Shown one piece after another: positions 1 to 9,805 of a DNA stretch of 64,000 nt (its first letter is position 1; each line of letters starts with the position of its first letter). The stretch spans positions 4,774,001 to 4,838,000 of the forward strand of contig OZ251545.1 of the NCBI GenBank assembly GCA_965243335.1. The letters run 5' to 3'. Source of the stretch: JAJDXW01 sp965243335. Lineage in GTDB: Bacteria > Pseudomonadota > Gammaproteobacteria > HK1. Under the pieces are notes generated by a model. The model was not told where the DNA came from and ran no database searches. It saw only the letters and a list, made by a program, of their open reading frames with translations. A program made the translations under genes and the position numbers.

Positions 1-1
1 C

Positions 2-3000
2 TCCCGTCCCCTCCGCGCGGGGCTCGCGCCGGCCGCCGCGCTCGCCCTGGGGGCGGCCCTCGTCCTCGGCGCGCCCGGGGAGGCGGCGGCCCAGGGAGTA
101 TGCGCCGGCGACCTGCCCACCGTGCCCAACTCGAACGTGGGCGGCACCCGGATCGTCTGCCAGGAGAGCAACCCGAGCGCGAGCGGCATCCGGATCAACG
201 CGGAGAGCGTCTCCCTCTCCGTGACGTCGTCGAACTTCTCCTTCCGGCCCGCCATCGACGCCCGCCTCAACAGCGCCAGCGACGTCAACGACGTCAACGT
301 CCGCCTGGGCCGGGGGCTCGTCATCACGACGTCGGCCGTCAGAAACGCCTTCATCGGCGCCTACGCCCGGAACGCGGGCAGCGGCGCCACCAGGGTCGTC
401 ATGGAGGACGGCGCCTCCATCACGACGACGGGCGGTGAGGCCGACGGCATCCGTTTCTCGAACCCGACTGCCGCGACGGGAACCACCGACGTCCGGATGA
501 CGGGCGGATCGATCACGACGTCGGGCACTGACGCCCACGGGATCCATATCCTGCACAACGGGTCGGGCGCCTCCACCATCGACATGAGCGGCGGCGCCAT
601 CAAGGCGTCGGGCAGCCTCAGCAGCGGCATCTACGTCGACAAGCAGAGAGGCTCGGGCGACGCCACGATCACCTTCTCGGGCGGCTCCATCGAGAAGTCG
701 GGGGGGGACGGGGCCGGGATCGGCTTCTATGGCAACCCGGCTGCGAACGCGGCCAACGCCCGCATCCGCGTGACGGGCGGCTCCATCGCGGTGGAGGGGA
801 TAGCCAACACCCACGGCGTGTACGTCGATCATCGGGGCGCGGGCGGAGGGGACGTCGCCATGACGGGCGGCTCCATCACGACGAAGGGTCTGAACTCCCA
901 CGGCGTGTTCGCCTTCCTGCGCAACGCCGCGAACGAAGCGCCGATCGTCATCGGCATGGCGGGCGGCTCGATCACGACGGAGGGTCCTTTCGCCCTGGGT
1001 CTCTACGGAATTCACCAGGGATTGGGCTCCGTCACGGTGACGATGGAAGGGGAAGCGGAGATCACGACGTCGGGCAGTGCCTCCGAAGGCGTGTCCGCCC
1101 TCCTGGACAACGCCGCGAACGAAGCGGCGATCGTCGTCGACATGGCGGGCGGTTCGGTCGCGACGGAGGGTCTCTCCGCCACGGGTCTCATCGGATTTCA
1201 CACGGGACTGGGCTCCGTCACGGTGACGACGGGAGGGGAAGCGGAGATCGAGACGCCGTTCGCCGTCGGCGTGCAGGGCCGGCTGACGAACAACGCGAAC
1301 GCGGCCGGGCGCCTCGTCGTCACGCATGGCGGCGCGGTCGGGGCGGGGGACGTGGGCGTTCTCGCCTGGGCCGCGCGCCGGAGCGGCCATACCTCCGGCG
1401 ACGGCGCGGAGGAGGCGGACGACGCGGCCAGGACCGAGCCCATGATCCACGTCACCTCGAGCGGCGACGTCACGGTCGGCGCGCAGGTGACGGACGCCTT
1501 CATCAGGAACCGGATCGCAGGCGACGACGGGACGCTCTCGGCGCGCGAGGAAGCCGTCTTCAACGCCATCAAGGCGGACGATTCGGACGCGCTGACGACG
1601 GCGCTGGAGGCTCTGCCCGCGGACTACGACGACGACTGGAAGGCGGAGGCCGAGAACCTTCGGCGAAAGCGCGCCGTGCTGACGGACGATGAGACGTCGG
1701 CGAACCGGGCGGTGGAAAAGTTCCTGGGCCTGACCAGGGCGGGGGTGCGGGCGCTGGCGCTCTCGCATAGTGCGATTACCGGCCACGTGCGCTTCGGCGA
1801 TGGCGACGACGCGCTCTCGGCCGCCGAGCGGACGGCGCTGGAGGCGGCGCTGACCGGCGGCGACCTGGAGACGGCCCTGGCCGCGCTCCCCGCCGCCTAC
1901 ACCGACACATGGAAGGACACGCTCCGGGCGCACGCGGCGAGCTACAACGAGGGCGATATTCGCGTGGACGTGACCGGCGGGACGATCACCGCCGAGGGCG
2001 ACGGCGTGGACGCGCGCTACGCGCTGACCCACGACCGGAACGGCGCCATTACGGTGACCGTGGCCGATGGGGCGGAGATCAACGGCGGACGCCACGGCGT
2101 CCACGTCGGCGGGGCGGGCCTCGCCGCGGGCGGCGGTCTCCGCGACCAGACGGTGACGGTGAACGGCGCGGTCATGGGCGGGACCGGCGCGGGCGTCCAC
2201 TTGGCCGGCGGCGGGCGGGTGACGGTCGGCAGGACCGGGCGGGTCGGCGCAACCTCGGGCGTGGGCATCCTCTCGGACGGCGCGGGCGGCCTCGACGCGA
2301 CGGTGGCCGGCACGGTGGAGGGGCACGTCCGCGCCCAGGGCGGCGGGGACCTGGCGGTGACGGTGGAGCGGGAAGGCGAGATCACCGGCGACGTCCGCGC
2401 CCAGGACGGCGGCGATTTGAGCGCGACGGTGGCGGGCACGGTGAAGGGCGACCTCCGGGCGATGGACGGCGGGGACCTGGACGCGACCATCTCGGGCACG
2501 GTCGAGGGCGACCTTCGCGTGATGGGCGGCGGCGCGCTGACGGTGGACGTGCAGGAGGGCGGCGCGGTGACCGGGACGGTGCACGACCCCGCTGGCCCGC
2601 TGACGGTCGCCGGCAGCATCGGGCGGCTCCTCTACGCCAACGGCGGCACGGTGACGGTGGCCGCCACCGGCCGGCTCACCGGCGTCGAAGGCGAAAGCGA
2701 GGCGATTCGCAGCGAGTCCGGGGACCTGGACGTGACGGTGGCGGGGACGGTCGCCAGCGACCTCCGCGCCCCATCCGGCGGCGCGCTGAGGTTGGACGTG
2801 CAGGAAGGCGGTGCGGTGACCGGGACCGTCCACGACCCCGCCGGTCCGCTGACGGTCCACGGCAGCATCGGGCGGCTCCTCTACACCAACGGCGGCGCGG
2901 TGACGGTGGCCGCCACCGGCCGGCTCACCGGCGTGGAGGTCGAGGGCGGGAGAGAGGCGGTTCGCAGCGAGGCCGGGGACCTGGCGGTGACCGTGGCGGG

Positions 3001-5449
3001 GTCGGGCAAGGTCGAAGGCAATCTCCGTGCGATGGACGGCGGGGACCTGACGGTGACGGTGGAGCGGGAAGGCGAGATCACCGGCGACCTTCGCGCGATG
3101 GGCGGCGGCGCGCTGACGGTGGACGTGCAGGAAGGCGGCGCGGTGACCGGGACGGTGCACGACCCCGCCAGCCCGCTGACGGTGGCGGGCAGCATCGGTC
3201 GGCTTCTGTACACCAGCGGCGGCGCGGTGACGGTAGCCGCGACCGGCCGGCTCACCGGCGTGGAGGTCGAGGGCGGGAGAGAGGCGGTACGCAGCGAGTC
3301 CGGGGACCTGGCGGTGACGGTGGCGCGGGCGGGGACGGTGACCGGCGACGTCCGCGGCCTGGGAGACGGCGACCTGCGCGCGGTGGTGGCCGGGACGGTT
3401 CGGGGCGACCTCGTCGAGGAGGGCGCGGGCGACCTGAGCGCGACGGTCTCGGGCACGGTCGAAGGCGACCTTCTTGCCCGGGGCGGCGGCGCGCTGACGG
3501 TGGACGTGCAAGAGGGCGGCGCGGTGACCGGGACGGTGCACGACCCCGCCAGCCCGCTGACGGTGGCGGGGAGCATCGGTCGCATTCTCTACGGCAACGG
3601 CGGCGCGGTGACGGTGGCTGCGACCGGCCGGCTCACCGGCGTGGAGGTCGAGAGCGGGAGAGAGGCGGTGCGCAGCGAGTCCGGGGACCTGGCGGTGACC
3701 GTGGCGCAGGCGGGAATGGTCACCGGCGACGTCCGCGGCCTGGGAGACGGCGACCTGACCGCGGTGGTGGCCGGGACGGTCCGGGGCGACCTCGTCGAGG
3801 AGGGCGCGGGCGACCTGGGCGCGACGATTTCGGGCACGGTCGAAGGCAACGTGTTCGGTCGGGGCGTGGGCGAGCACACGGTCACGGTGTCGCGCGGCGG
3901 GACGGTCACGGGCGCCATCCACCTGGCCGCGAGCACGGTGACGGTGGACGGCACGGCCGGGCGCGTGCAGTTCGACGCGGGCGGCATGGTGAGGGTCGGC
4001 GGGACCGGTCGGGTCACGGGCCTCGAGGGGGTCGCGGTCCGGAACGCGGCCGGCGCCCTGCATGTGACGGTCGCGGCCGGCGGCAGGGTCGAGGGGGACG
4101 TCGTCGATCTGGGGACCCGTCCCGCCCGGGTCACGACGGAGGCCGGGAGCACGGTCACCGGGACCATCGACGTGGCCGGCAAGGGCAGCGCGGTGACGGT
4201 GGGCGGCACGGCCGGACGGGTGCGGCTCGACAGCGGCGGGATGGTGACGGTGGGGGCGGACGGCCGGGTCACGGGCCTCGAGGGCGAAGCCATCACGAGC
4301 GCGCAGGGCGAGCTGGTGGTGGAGCTCCGGCAGGGCGCCGGGGAGACGATCACCCAAGCCTTCGATCGGATTTCGGGTGCGATGCGCGATGCCGACGGCC
4401 CCGAGGTGCGGTACGTCACCGCGGGCGGGGACGTCGTCGAGCTGGGGGAGCCCGGCTCGCGGCGCTCGGTTCCGGAAGGCGCGAACGACGTGGGCATCGT
4501 CGCCGACGGCGGCGTGGTGGTGCTGAAGTCGGTTCACGCGCGGCGGTCCCGGGTGTACGAGGCGCTGCCGTCGGTGCTGCTGGGACTGAACAGGCCGGCG
4601 GATTTCCAGGCGCGGACGTCGGCGCCGCGTGCGGACCACGGGGGCTGGGCGCGGGTGGAGGCGGTGCGCGGCAGGTGGAAGGCAGATGCCTCGACTTCGC
4701 AGAAGTTGTCGAGGTCGGGGGTCGGGCTGGAGTACGACCACCGCCGGTCCGGGCTTCAGGCGGGGATGGACGTAGCCGCGGGCGAAGAGGGCCTGCTCGG
4801 TGTCTCGCTGCATCATCGGCAGGGCACGGCGGACGTGTCGCACGGCGGGGAGATCGAGCTGTCGGGCCGCGGCGTGGGGGTGTCCGGGGCCTGGGGCAGG
4901 GATGGGGCGTACGTGGACGTCCAGGCCGAGGCGACGTGGTACGAGGCGGACTTCCGGTCGTCGCTTCGCGGGGTGCTGAAGCAGGACGCGCCGGGCCGCG
5001 GGTATGCGTTGGGGGTGGAGGCCGGTCGTCGGTTCGCCCTGGCCGGCGCGCCGGTCGGGATGGTGCTCACGCCGCGGGCCGGGCTGGTGCATTCGAGGGT
5101 TTCGGTGGGCGGCTTCACCGATGCGGTGGGGGCGCGCGTGTCCCTGGAAGAGGGGCGAAGCCTGCGGGGCCGTGCGGGGATGGCGGTGGAGGTGGAGCCG
5201 GGCGGGTCGTCAGGAAACCGCCTGTTCGGCTCGCTGGACGTGGAGCGCGAGCTCTCGAAGGACCGGAAGGTGCGGGTGTCGGGGGCGGAGCTGGAGTCGG
5301 AGGCCGATGCGACGTGGGTTCGGGTGGGCCTGAACGGCTCGCATTCCGGGCGCGAGGGCCGGTACGCGCTCCGGGGCGGGGTGAGCTGGGCGGCGAGCGG
5401 CGCCAGCCGGGAGCTCGGCGGCGGGGTGAGCTTCTCCCTGCGCTTCTGA
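2..5449 (+). CDS. Autotransporter adhesin (type Va), 5' end cut by window edge
   Basis: Open from the first complete codon, so the true start lies upstream; about 1815 residues are visible. The first ~33 residues are a hydrophobic, Ala/Leu-rich segment ending in GEAAA-QG, a typical Sec signal peptide cleavage site. A long passenger follows, made of short beta-helix turns: first repeats of the type MTGGSITT with conserved HG(V/I), later blocks containing VDVQEGGAVTGT and VAATGRLTGVE. A charged alpha-helical insert interrupts it at about bases 1500-1940. The last ~290 residues form an autotransporter beta-barrel with alternating aromatic/Gly strands, ending in SFSLRF, the terminal Phe recognised by the Bam machinery. 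Predicted to be exported through the inner membrane and displayed on the cell surface. The passenger ligand is unknown. Confidence is high for the class and low for any specific adhesin role. Confidence 0.9.
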   Translation, partial: SRPLRAGLAPAAALALGAALVLGAPGEAAAQGVCAGDLPTVPNSNVGGTRIVCQESNPSASGIRINAESVSLSVTSSNFSFRPAIDARLNSASDVNDVNVRLGRGLVITTSAVRNAFIGAYARNAGSGATRVVMEDGASITTTGGEADGIRFSNPTAATGTTDVRMTGGSITTSGTDAHGIHILHNGSGASTIDMSGGAIKASGSLSSGIYVDKQRGSGDATITFSGGSIEKSGGDGAGIGFYGNPAANAANARIRVTGGSIAVEGIANTHGVYVDHRGAGGGDVAMTGGSITTKGLNSHGVFAFLRNAANEAPIVIGMAGGSITTEGPFALGLYGIHQGLGSVTVTMEGEAEITTSGSASEGVSALLDNAANEAAIVVDMAGGSVATEGLSATGLIGFHTGLGSVTVTTGGEAEIETPFAVGVQGRLTNNANAAGRLVVTHGGAVGAGDVGVLAWAARRSGHTSGDGAEEADDAARTEPMIHVTSSGDVTVGAQVTDAFIRNRIAGDDGTLSAREEAVFNAIKADDSDALTTALEALPADYDDDWKAEAENLRRKRAVLTDDETSANRAVEKFLGLTRAGVRALALSHSAITGHVRFGDGDDALSAAERTALEAALTGGDLETALAALPAAYTDTWKDTLRAHAASYNEGDIRVDVTGGTITAEGDGVDARYALTHDRNGAITVTVADGAEINGGRHGVHVGGAGLAAGGGLRDQTVTVNGAVMGGTGAGVHLAGGGRVTVGRTGRVGATSGVGILSDGAGGLDATVAGTVEGHVRAQGGGDLAVTVEREGEITGDVRAQDGGDLSATVAGTVKGDLRAMDGGDLDATISGTVEGDLRVMGGGALTVDVQEGGAVTGTVHDPAGPLTVAGSIGRLLYANGGTVTVAATGRLTGVEGESEAIRSESGDLDVTVAGTVASDLRAPSGGALRLDVQEGGAVTGTVHDPAGPLTVHGSIGRLLYTNGGAVTVAATGRLTGVEVEGGREAVRSEAGDLAVTVAGSGKVEGNLRAMDGGDLTVTVEREGEITGDLRAMGGGALTVDVQEGGAVTGTVHDPASPLTVAGSIGRLLYTSGGAVTVAATGRLTGVEVEGGREAVRSESGDLAVTVARAGTVTGDVRGLGDGDLRAVVAGTVRGDLVEEGAGDLSATVSGTVEGDLLARGGGALTVDVQEGGAVTGTVHDPASPLTVAGSIGRILYGNGGAVTVAATGRLTGVEVESGREAVRSESGDLAVTVAQAGMVTGDVRGLGDGDLTAVVAGTVRGDLVEEGAGDLGATISGTVEGNVFGRGVGEHTVTVSRGGTVTGAIHLAASTVTVDGTAGRVQFDAGGMVRVGGTGRVTGLEGVAVRNAAGALHVTVAAGGRVEGDVVDLGTRPARVTTEAGSTVTGTIDVAGKGSAVTVGGTAGRVRLDSGGMVTVGADGRVTGLEGEAITSAQGELVVELRQGAGETITQAFDRISGAMRDADGPEVRYVTAGGDVVELGEPGSRRSVPEGANDVGIVADGGVVVLKSVHARRSRVYEALPSVLLGLNRPADFQARTSAPRADHGGWARVEAVRGRWKADASTSQKLSRSGVGLEYDHRRSGLQAGMDVAAGEEGLLGVSLHHRQGTADVSHGGEIELSGRGVGVSGAWGRDGAYVDVQAEATWYEADFRSSLRGVLKQDAPGRGYALGVEAGRRFALAGAPVGMVLTPRAGLVHSRVSVGGFTDAVGARVSLEEGRSLRGRAGMAVEVEPGGSSGNRLFGSLDVERELSKDRKVRVSGAELESEADATWVRVGLNGSHSGREGRYALRGGVSWAASGASRELGGGVSFSLRF

Positions 5450-5472
5450 GCGGGCGGAGCCGCCGCCCGCTC
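5448..5472 (+). terminator. GC hairpin after autotransporter
   Basis: A perfect 10-bp inverted repeat (GAGCGGGCGG / CCGCCCGCTC) with a 5-base loop begins inside the stop codon of the autotransporter gene. There is no T-tract, so intrinsic termination is inferred; it could instead stabilise the mRNA 3' end. Confidence 0.5.
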
Positions 5473-5600
5473 GAGGCCGGGGCCGCGTTCGCGCGGCGAC
5501 CGGAAGAGGTACCCCACGGGGACGGTGTGCTTCCACGGCTTGGGGTCGGTTCGAGGGGCCTTTGGGCGGATTTCACCCCACGGCGGTGCTTGCACGGAAC

Positions 5601-5750
5601 CCTGGGAACGGCGCGTCCTTCGGACGCGGGCGTCTCGCCCGCACGGGGGCGGAGCCCCCGGAAATGAGAATGCGGGCGAGACACAAGCGTTCCCAGGAGC
5701 ACCTGCCACGAGGCCTGCTTGGCGAAAATCCCCGCAGCGCACATGCCTCG
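5601..5750 (+). repeat. Composite hairpin repeat, copy 1
   Basis: Nested inverted repeats: outer arms CCTGGGAACG (5601-5610) and CGTTCCCAGG (5688-5697), middle arms GTCTCGCCCGCA (5632-5643) and its complement (5671-5682), and an inner GGGGGC/GCCCCC hairpin (5645-5659). A right-hand module with GGCGAAAATCCCC and GCACATGCCTC follows. Related copies lie near 17.9, 33.4 and 42.4 kb. It fills most of the 370-base gap between the autotransporter and gloA. No ORF within it is credible. Confidence 0.75.
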
Positions 5751-5820
5751 GCCTCGGATGGGGTAGCGGGCGGCTCGCCGGTTGTTCTACCCTTCCCCGC
5801 CGACATTGAGGAGGACGACC

Positions 5821-6222
5821 ATGCGGCTTCTGCACACGATGCTCCGGGTGGGAGACCTGCAGCGCTCCATCGACTTCTACACGAACACGATCGGCATGGA
5901 CCTGCTCCGGACGACCGAGCGCCCGGATCAGGGGTACACCCTCGCCTTCGTGGCCTTCGGGGGCGGCAACCGGAACGGCGAAGCGGAGCTGGAGCTGACC
6001 TGGAACCACGGGGTATCCGACTACGACCTCGGCACCGCCTACGGGCACATCGCCCTCGGGGTCGACGACGTCGCCGGGACCTGCGAGCGGATCCGGGCCG
6101 CGGGCGGCAACGTCACCCGCGAGCCGGGTCCGGTGAAGGGCGGGTCGACGGTGATCGCGTTCGTCGAGGACCCGGACGGCTACAAGGTCGAGCTCATCGA
6201 GACGGGATCGCGCGAGATCTGA
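5821..6222 (+). CDS. gloA: Lactoylglutathione lyase (glyoxalase I)
   Basis: 133 residues, the usual length of bacterial glyoxalase I, starting MRLLHTMLRVGDLQRSID. It converts the hemithioacetal of methylglyoxal and glutathione to S-lactoylglutathione in the cytoplasm. The VOC fold shows as two beta-alpha-beta-beta-beta repeats. Metal ligands are in place: His in RLLHTM, Glu in ELELTWNHG, His in YGHIALGVDD and Glu in YKVELIE. The start at 5821 is chosen because GAGGAGGA lies 5 bases upstream at 5808-5815; an in-frame start at 5782 has no such site. It stands alone, between two repeat-rich gaps. Confidence 0.95.
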   Translation: MRLLHTMLRVGDLQRSIDFYTNTIGMDLLRTTERPDQGYTLAFVAFGGGNRNGEAELELTWNHGVSDYDLGTAYGHIALGVDDVAGTCERIRAAGGNVTREPGPVKGGSTVIAFVEDPDGYKVELIETGSREI

Positions 6223-6290
6223 ACCGACCCCTTCGCCTTGGGTCCCGGCTCTGCTCCGGGCATGGAAGCCCGGGCCCAGGCCCGCGAAAG

Positions 6291-6386
6291 CCCGCCATTC
6301 CCGCGCAAGCGGGAATCCAGGGGCTTTGCTTGAAGTGGATTCCCGCCCCCGCTTCCGCGAGGACGTGCTTGCGCGGGAATGACGGG
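6291..6386. repeat. Proteobacterial REP-like inverted repeat
   Basis: Left arm at 6291-6310 and right arm at 6367-6386 are complementary at 19 of 20 bases (core ATTCCCGCGCAAGC), with a further small palindrome GCGCAAGCGGGAATCC inside the left part. This is the widespread CATTCCCGC-GCGGGAATG dispersed repeat of proteobacteria, similar to the dRS3 class of Neisseria. It lies between the convergent gloA and korB genes. Confidence 0.75.
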
Positions 6387-6453
6387 TTGAAAGACACCGC
6401 TACCTGATCCCTGTACGTGATCAGGTACTTCGATATGCGGGCGTTCAGCCCCG

Positions 6454-7620
6454 TTACACCCGCCAGGTGTGGCCGCGGCGAAGGAGCGCGTCGAGGTCGC
6501 CGGCCCCGCCCCGCTCCGCCCGAACCCGCTCGCGCTGGGCGGCCACCGCTTCCACGTACTCGGGCGCGGGGTCGCAGTGGATGACCCCGGTCGCGACCGG
6601 AAAATCGGGCGGCTCCATCGCGATGAGGAGCTGGGCGAGCGCCCGGTTGGTCTCGTCGTGGACGCACACGTCCTCGTCCGTCACCCCGTCGCGGCCGGGC
6701 TCCACGACCTCGAGGCGCAGGCGGCGCGGGTCGAGCCGCAGGCCCAGCGCGCCGTTCCGCCCGAAGCGGAGCGGCTCGCCGTCCCGCACCTCGATCTGCG
6801 CGCCCGCCGCCCGGTCGCGCGCGGTGAACCCGGCGAACGCGCCATCGTTGTAGACCGGGCAGTTCTGGAAGATCTCGATGAAGGAGGCGCCCCGGTGCGC
6901 GTGGGCGCGCCGCACCACGTCGGCGAGCCGGGGGCGCACGGTGTCGATGCCGCGCCCGAGGAAGCGGGCGCCCGCGCCGAGGGCGAACGCGAGCGGCGAG
7001 ACCGGATGGTCCACCGAGCCCTCCGGAGAGGACGGGGTCCGGGCGCCTTCGCGCGAGGTCGGCGAGTACTGGCCCTTGGTGAGCCCGTAGGCCTCGTTGT
7101 TGAAGAGGAGCACCTTCACGTCCACGTTGCGCCGGAGCAGGTGCAGCAGGTGGTTGCCCCCGATGCTGAGCCCGTCCCCGTCGCCGGTCACGAGCCACAC
7201 GTCGAGCGCCGGGTTGGCGAGCTTCACCCCGGTCGCGAACGCGGGCGCGCGCCCGTGGATGGTGTGCATCCCGTAGGTGTCCATGTAGTACGGGAACCGC
7301 GCCGCGCAGCCGATGCCGGAGATGAAGACGACCCGCTCGCGCGGAACCCCCAGCTCGGGCATGAGCTGCTGGATGGTCTTGAGGATCGCGTAGTCCCCGC
7401 AGCCGGGACACCACCGGACCTCCTGGTCCGAGGCGAAGTCCTTCGCGGTCAGGGCGGGTGCGGACACGGACCCCGCCCCGACGGAGGCAGGCGCGGTCTC
7501 GGTCGCGGGCTTGGAGGGGGACCCGGACGCGGGAGCGGACCTCGGCGCAGGCGTGGACCCGGGCCCTGGTGTGGGCGCCGACGGCGCCGGCCCGGCCGGG
7601 GCGCCCGCCGCCGCGCTCAC
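6454..7620 (-). CDS. korB: 2-oxoacid:ferredoxin oxidoreductase beta subunit
   Basis: 388 residues. Catalyses, with the alpha subunit encoded just upstream, CoA-dependent oxidative decarboxylation of a 2-oxoacid (probably 2-oxoglutarate) with ferredoxin as acceptor. The conserved part begins near residue 55 with WCPGCGDYAI (iron-sulfur Cys pair). Next comes the thiamine diphosphate site VTGDGDGLSIGG followed by LLFNNEAYGLTKGQ. The C-terminal part with EIFQNCPVYN is typical of the family. The first ~50 residues are an Ala/Pro/Ser extension of alternating dipeptides, not a family feature. The GTG start at 7620 overlaps the alpha subunit stop by 4 bases (GTGA), so the two are translationally coupled. 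No ferredoxin gene lies nearby. Confidence 0.92.
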   Translation of the reverse strand: MSAAAGAPAGPAPSAPTPGPGSTPAPRSAPASGSPSKPATETAPASVGAGSVSAPALTAKDFASDQEVRWCPGCGDYAILKTIQQLMPELGVPRERVVFISGIGCAARFPYYMDTYGMHTIHGRAPAFATGVKLANPALDVWLVTGDGDGLSIGGNHLLHLLRRNVDVKVLLFNNEAYGLTKGQYSPTSREGARTPSSPEGSVDHPVSPLAFALGAGARFLGRGIDTVRPRLADVVRRAHAHRGASFIEIFQNCPVYNDGAFAGFTARDRAAGAQIEVRDGEPLRFGRNGALGLRLDPRRLRLEVVEPGRDGVTDEDVCVHDETNRALAQLLIAMEPPDFPVATGVIHCDPAPEYVEAVAAQRERVRAERGGAGDLDALLRRGHTWRV

Positions 7621-9518
7621 GACCGCGCCTCCGCGCGCCCGCGGATCCCGGCCTCCAGCTCGCCCACCCGGAACGGCCGCCCGGCCACCTTCGAGAAGCC
7701 CTCCGCGTCGATCAGGTACTCGGAACGGAGCAGCCGCAGGAGCTGCCCCTTGTTCATCTCCGGAACGAGGACGGAGCCGAAGGAGCGGAGCAGCGCGCCG
7801 AGGTTCCGGGGCAGGGGCCAGAGATGGCGGAGGTGGACGTGGGCCACGTCGAGGCCGTCCGCGCGCGCGCGCCGCACGGCCTGGTGGATCGCGCCCCAGG
7901 TGGAGCCCCATCCGACCACCGCGAGCGCGGCCCCCGCCTCGCCGGCCTCGAGCCCCTGGTCGGGGAGGCTCTCCGCGATCCCGTCGATCTTCGCCGTGCG
8001 CGCGTCGGTCATGCGCTGGTGGTTGTCCGGGTCGTAGGAGATGTGGCCGGTGTCGTAGCCTTTCTCGATCCCGCCGACCCGGTGCTCGAGCCCCGGCGTG
8101 CCCGGGCGCGCCCACGGACGGGCGAGGGTGTCCGGGTCCCGGAGGTACGGGTGGAAGCCCTCGGGGTCCGTGCGGAAGGAGGGCGGGAAGGGCTCGTAGC
8201 CGGAGAGGTCGGGGATCCGCCACGGCTCGGAGGCGTTCGCGAGGTAGGCGTCGCTCAGCACGATGACCGGGGTCATGTAGCGGGTCGCGATGCGGGCCGC
8301 CTCCACCGCGAGGTCAAAGCACTCCGCGGGGCTCGCCGCCGCCAGCACGGGAAGCGGGACGTCGGCCGCCCGCCCGAAGACGGCCTGGTAGAGGTCCGAC
8401 TGCTCGGCCTTGGTCGGCATCCCGGTGGACGGCCCGGCGCGCTGGGTGTTGATGACGATGAGGGGAAGCTCCACCGTCGCCGCGTACGTGATCGCCTCCG
8501 TCTTGAGCGCGACCCCGGGGCCGGAGCTGGAGGTCACCCCGAGCCCGCCGGCCCAGGACGCGCCGATCGCGGCGCATACCGCGGCCATCTCGTCCTCGGC
8601 CTGGAACGTCGTCACCCCGAACTCCTTGCGCGCGGCGAGAGCGTGCAGCAGGTTCGAGGCGGGGGTGATCGGATAGGAGGCGAACGTGATCGGGAGGCCC
8701 GAGAGCCGGCTCGCCGCGAGCAGGCCGAAGCCCATCGCCTCGGTCCCGTTGACGTTGCGGTAGAGTCCGGGCGCCATGTCGCGCCGCGGGGGGACCTCGT
8801 AGGGGCCGGTCTCCCCGGGCAGCTCGGCGGTCTCCCCGAAGGCGTGCCCCGCGTTCAGGGCCGCGACGTTCGCGTCGCGGATGGCGGGGAGGTGGGCGAA
8901 CTTGGCCGAGAGCCCGTCCACGGTGGGCGCGCGGTCGCGGCCGTAGAGCCACATCAGCAGGCCCAGCACCCACATGTTCTTGCAGCGGACCGCCTGCTTG
9001 TGGGTGAGGCCGAATCCGGCCACCGCCTCCTGGACCTGCCGCGTGACGTCGACCTCGATCCGGCGGTGCTCCGGGAGCCCGCCGTCCTCGAGCGGGCTCC
9101 GGTCGTAGCCCGCCTTGCGCAGGTTCTTGGCCCCGAACGCCCCCGTGTCGACGATGAGGAGCCCGCCGGGGCCGAGGTCCGCCAGGTTGGTGCGAAGGGC
9201 GGCCGGGTTCATGGCGACGAGGACGTCGAGGGCGTCCCCCGGCGTGGTGACCTCGCCGGAGCCGAAGTTGATCTGGAAGGCGGAGACCCCGAACAGGGCG
9301 CCGGCGGGGGCGCGGATCTCGGCCGGGAAGTCGGGGAACGTCGAGAGGTCGTTGCCGTGGACCGCGGTGGCGTCGGTGAACTGGAGCCCGGTGAGCTGCA
9401 TCCCGTCGCCCGAGTCCCCGGCGAAGCGGACGACGACGCTCGCCAGCGCCTCGCGCGCGCCTGCGCCCGCGCCGCCGGGCCGCCCGCCGGTCTTCACAAG
9501 CTCTTGCGCTGCCGCCAT
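7617..9518 (-). CDS. korA: 2-oxoacid:ferredoxin oxidoreductase alpha (gamma-alpha fusion) subunit
   Basis: 633 residues. The N-terminal gamma domain (about 25-200) carries VVVRFAGDSGDGMQLTG and FPDFPAEIRAPAG; the alpha domain follows, with FASYPITPASNLLHAL and the CoA/TPP region SSGPGVALKTEAI. This fused gamma-alpha layout is typical of the two-subunit KorAB type. ATG at 9518 is preferred: its upstream sequence GGAGCGGGAGCG offers a ribosome site, while the in-frame GTG at 9545 adds only a low-complexity tail. Substrate preference (2-oxoglutarate rather than pyruvate) is inferred from the family and not provable here. Confidence 0.93.
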   Translation of the reverse strand: MAAAQELVKTGGRPGGAGAGAREALASVVVRFAGDSGDGMQLTGLQFTDATAVHGNDLSTFPDFPAEIRAPAGALFGVSAFQINFGSGEVTTPGDALDVLVAMNPAALRTNLADLGPGGLLIVDTGAFGAKNLRKAGYDRSPLEDGGLPEHRRIEVDVTRQVQEAVAGFGLTHKQAVRCKNMWVLGLLMWLYGRDRAPTVDGLSAKFAHLPAIRDANVAALNAGHAFGETAELPGETGPYEVPPRRDMAPGLYRNVNGTEAMGFGLLAASRLSGLPITFASYPITPASNLLHALAARKEFGVTTFQAEDEMAAVCAAIGASWAGGLGVTSSSGPGVALKTEAITYAATVELPLIVINTQRAGPSTGMPTKAEQSDLYQAVFGRAADVPLPVLAAASPAECFDLAVEAARIATRYMTPVIVLSDAYLANASEPWRIPDLSGYEPFPPSFRTDPEGFHPYLRDPDTLARPWARPGTPGLEHRVGGIEKGYDTGHISYDPDNHQRMTDARTAKIDGIAESLPDQGLEAGEAGAALAVVGWGSTWGAIHQAVRRARADGLDVAHVHLRHLWPLPRNLGALLRSFGSVLVPEMNKGQLLRLLRSEYLIDAEGFSKVAGRPFRVGELEAGIRGRAEARS

Positions 9519-9805
9519 CGCTCCCGCTCCGGAACCGCGCCGCACGCCGGGGCGCGGCCAAGCAGGCTATTGTAACGCTTGAAGCGAAGGTCCATACCGG
9601 ACAGGGGGCCGGGTTGGGCGTTTCATCGCCTCCTTGGCGGCGCCCATGCTCGCCCGCCGCGGATGAGACCGCGCCCCCTTCCCTCGACCCGGTGCGGCCA
9701 GTGTCCCGCCGAAGCAGGCCGTCGGAGCGCGCCCGGCGAATCGCCCGGCTCGCCCCGAGAGCGGGGACGGTGCGTCAGGCCGCAGCTCGGAGCGGGGCGG
9801 GCACG

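Noticed and set aside
2880..4497. Long minus-strand ORFs under the autotransporter
   Set aside because: Ser/Thr/Pro-rich mirror images of Gly/Val/Thr codons on the plus strand, with no motif.
6454..8223. Long frame extending korB far upstream
   Set aside because: The extension overlaps korA, which has clear domain motifs; the GTGA overlap at 7617-7620 gives the natural start.
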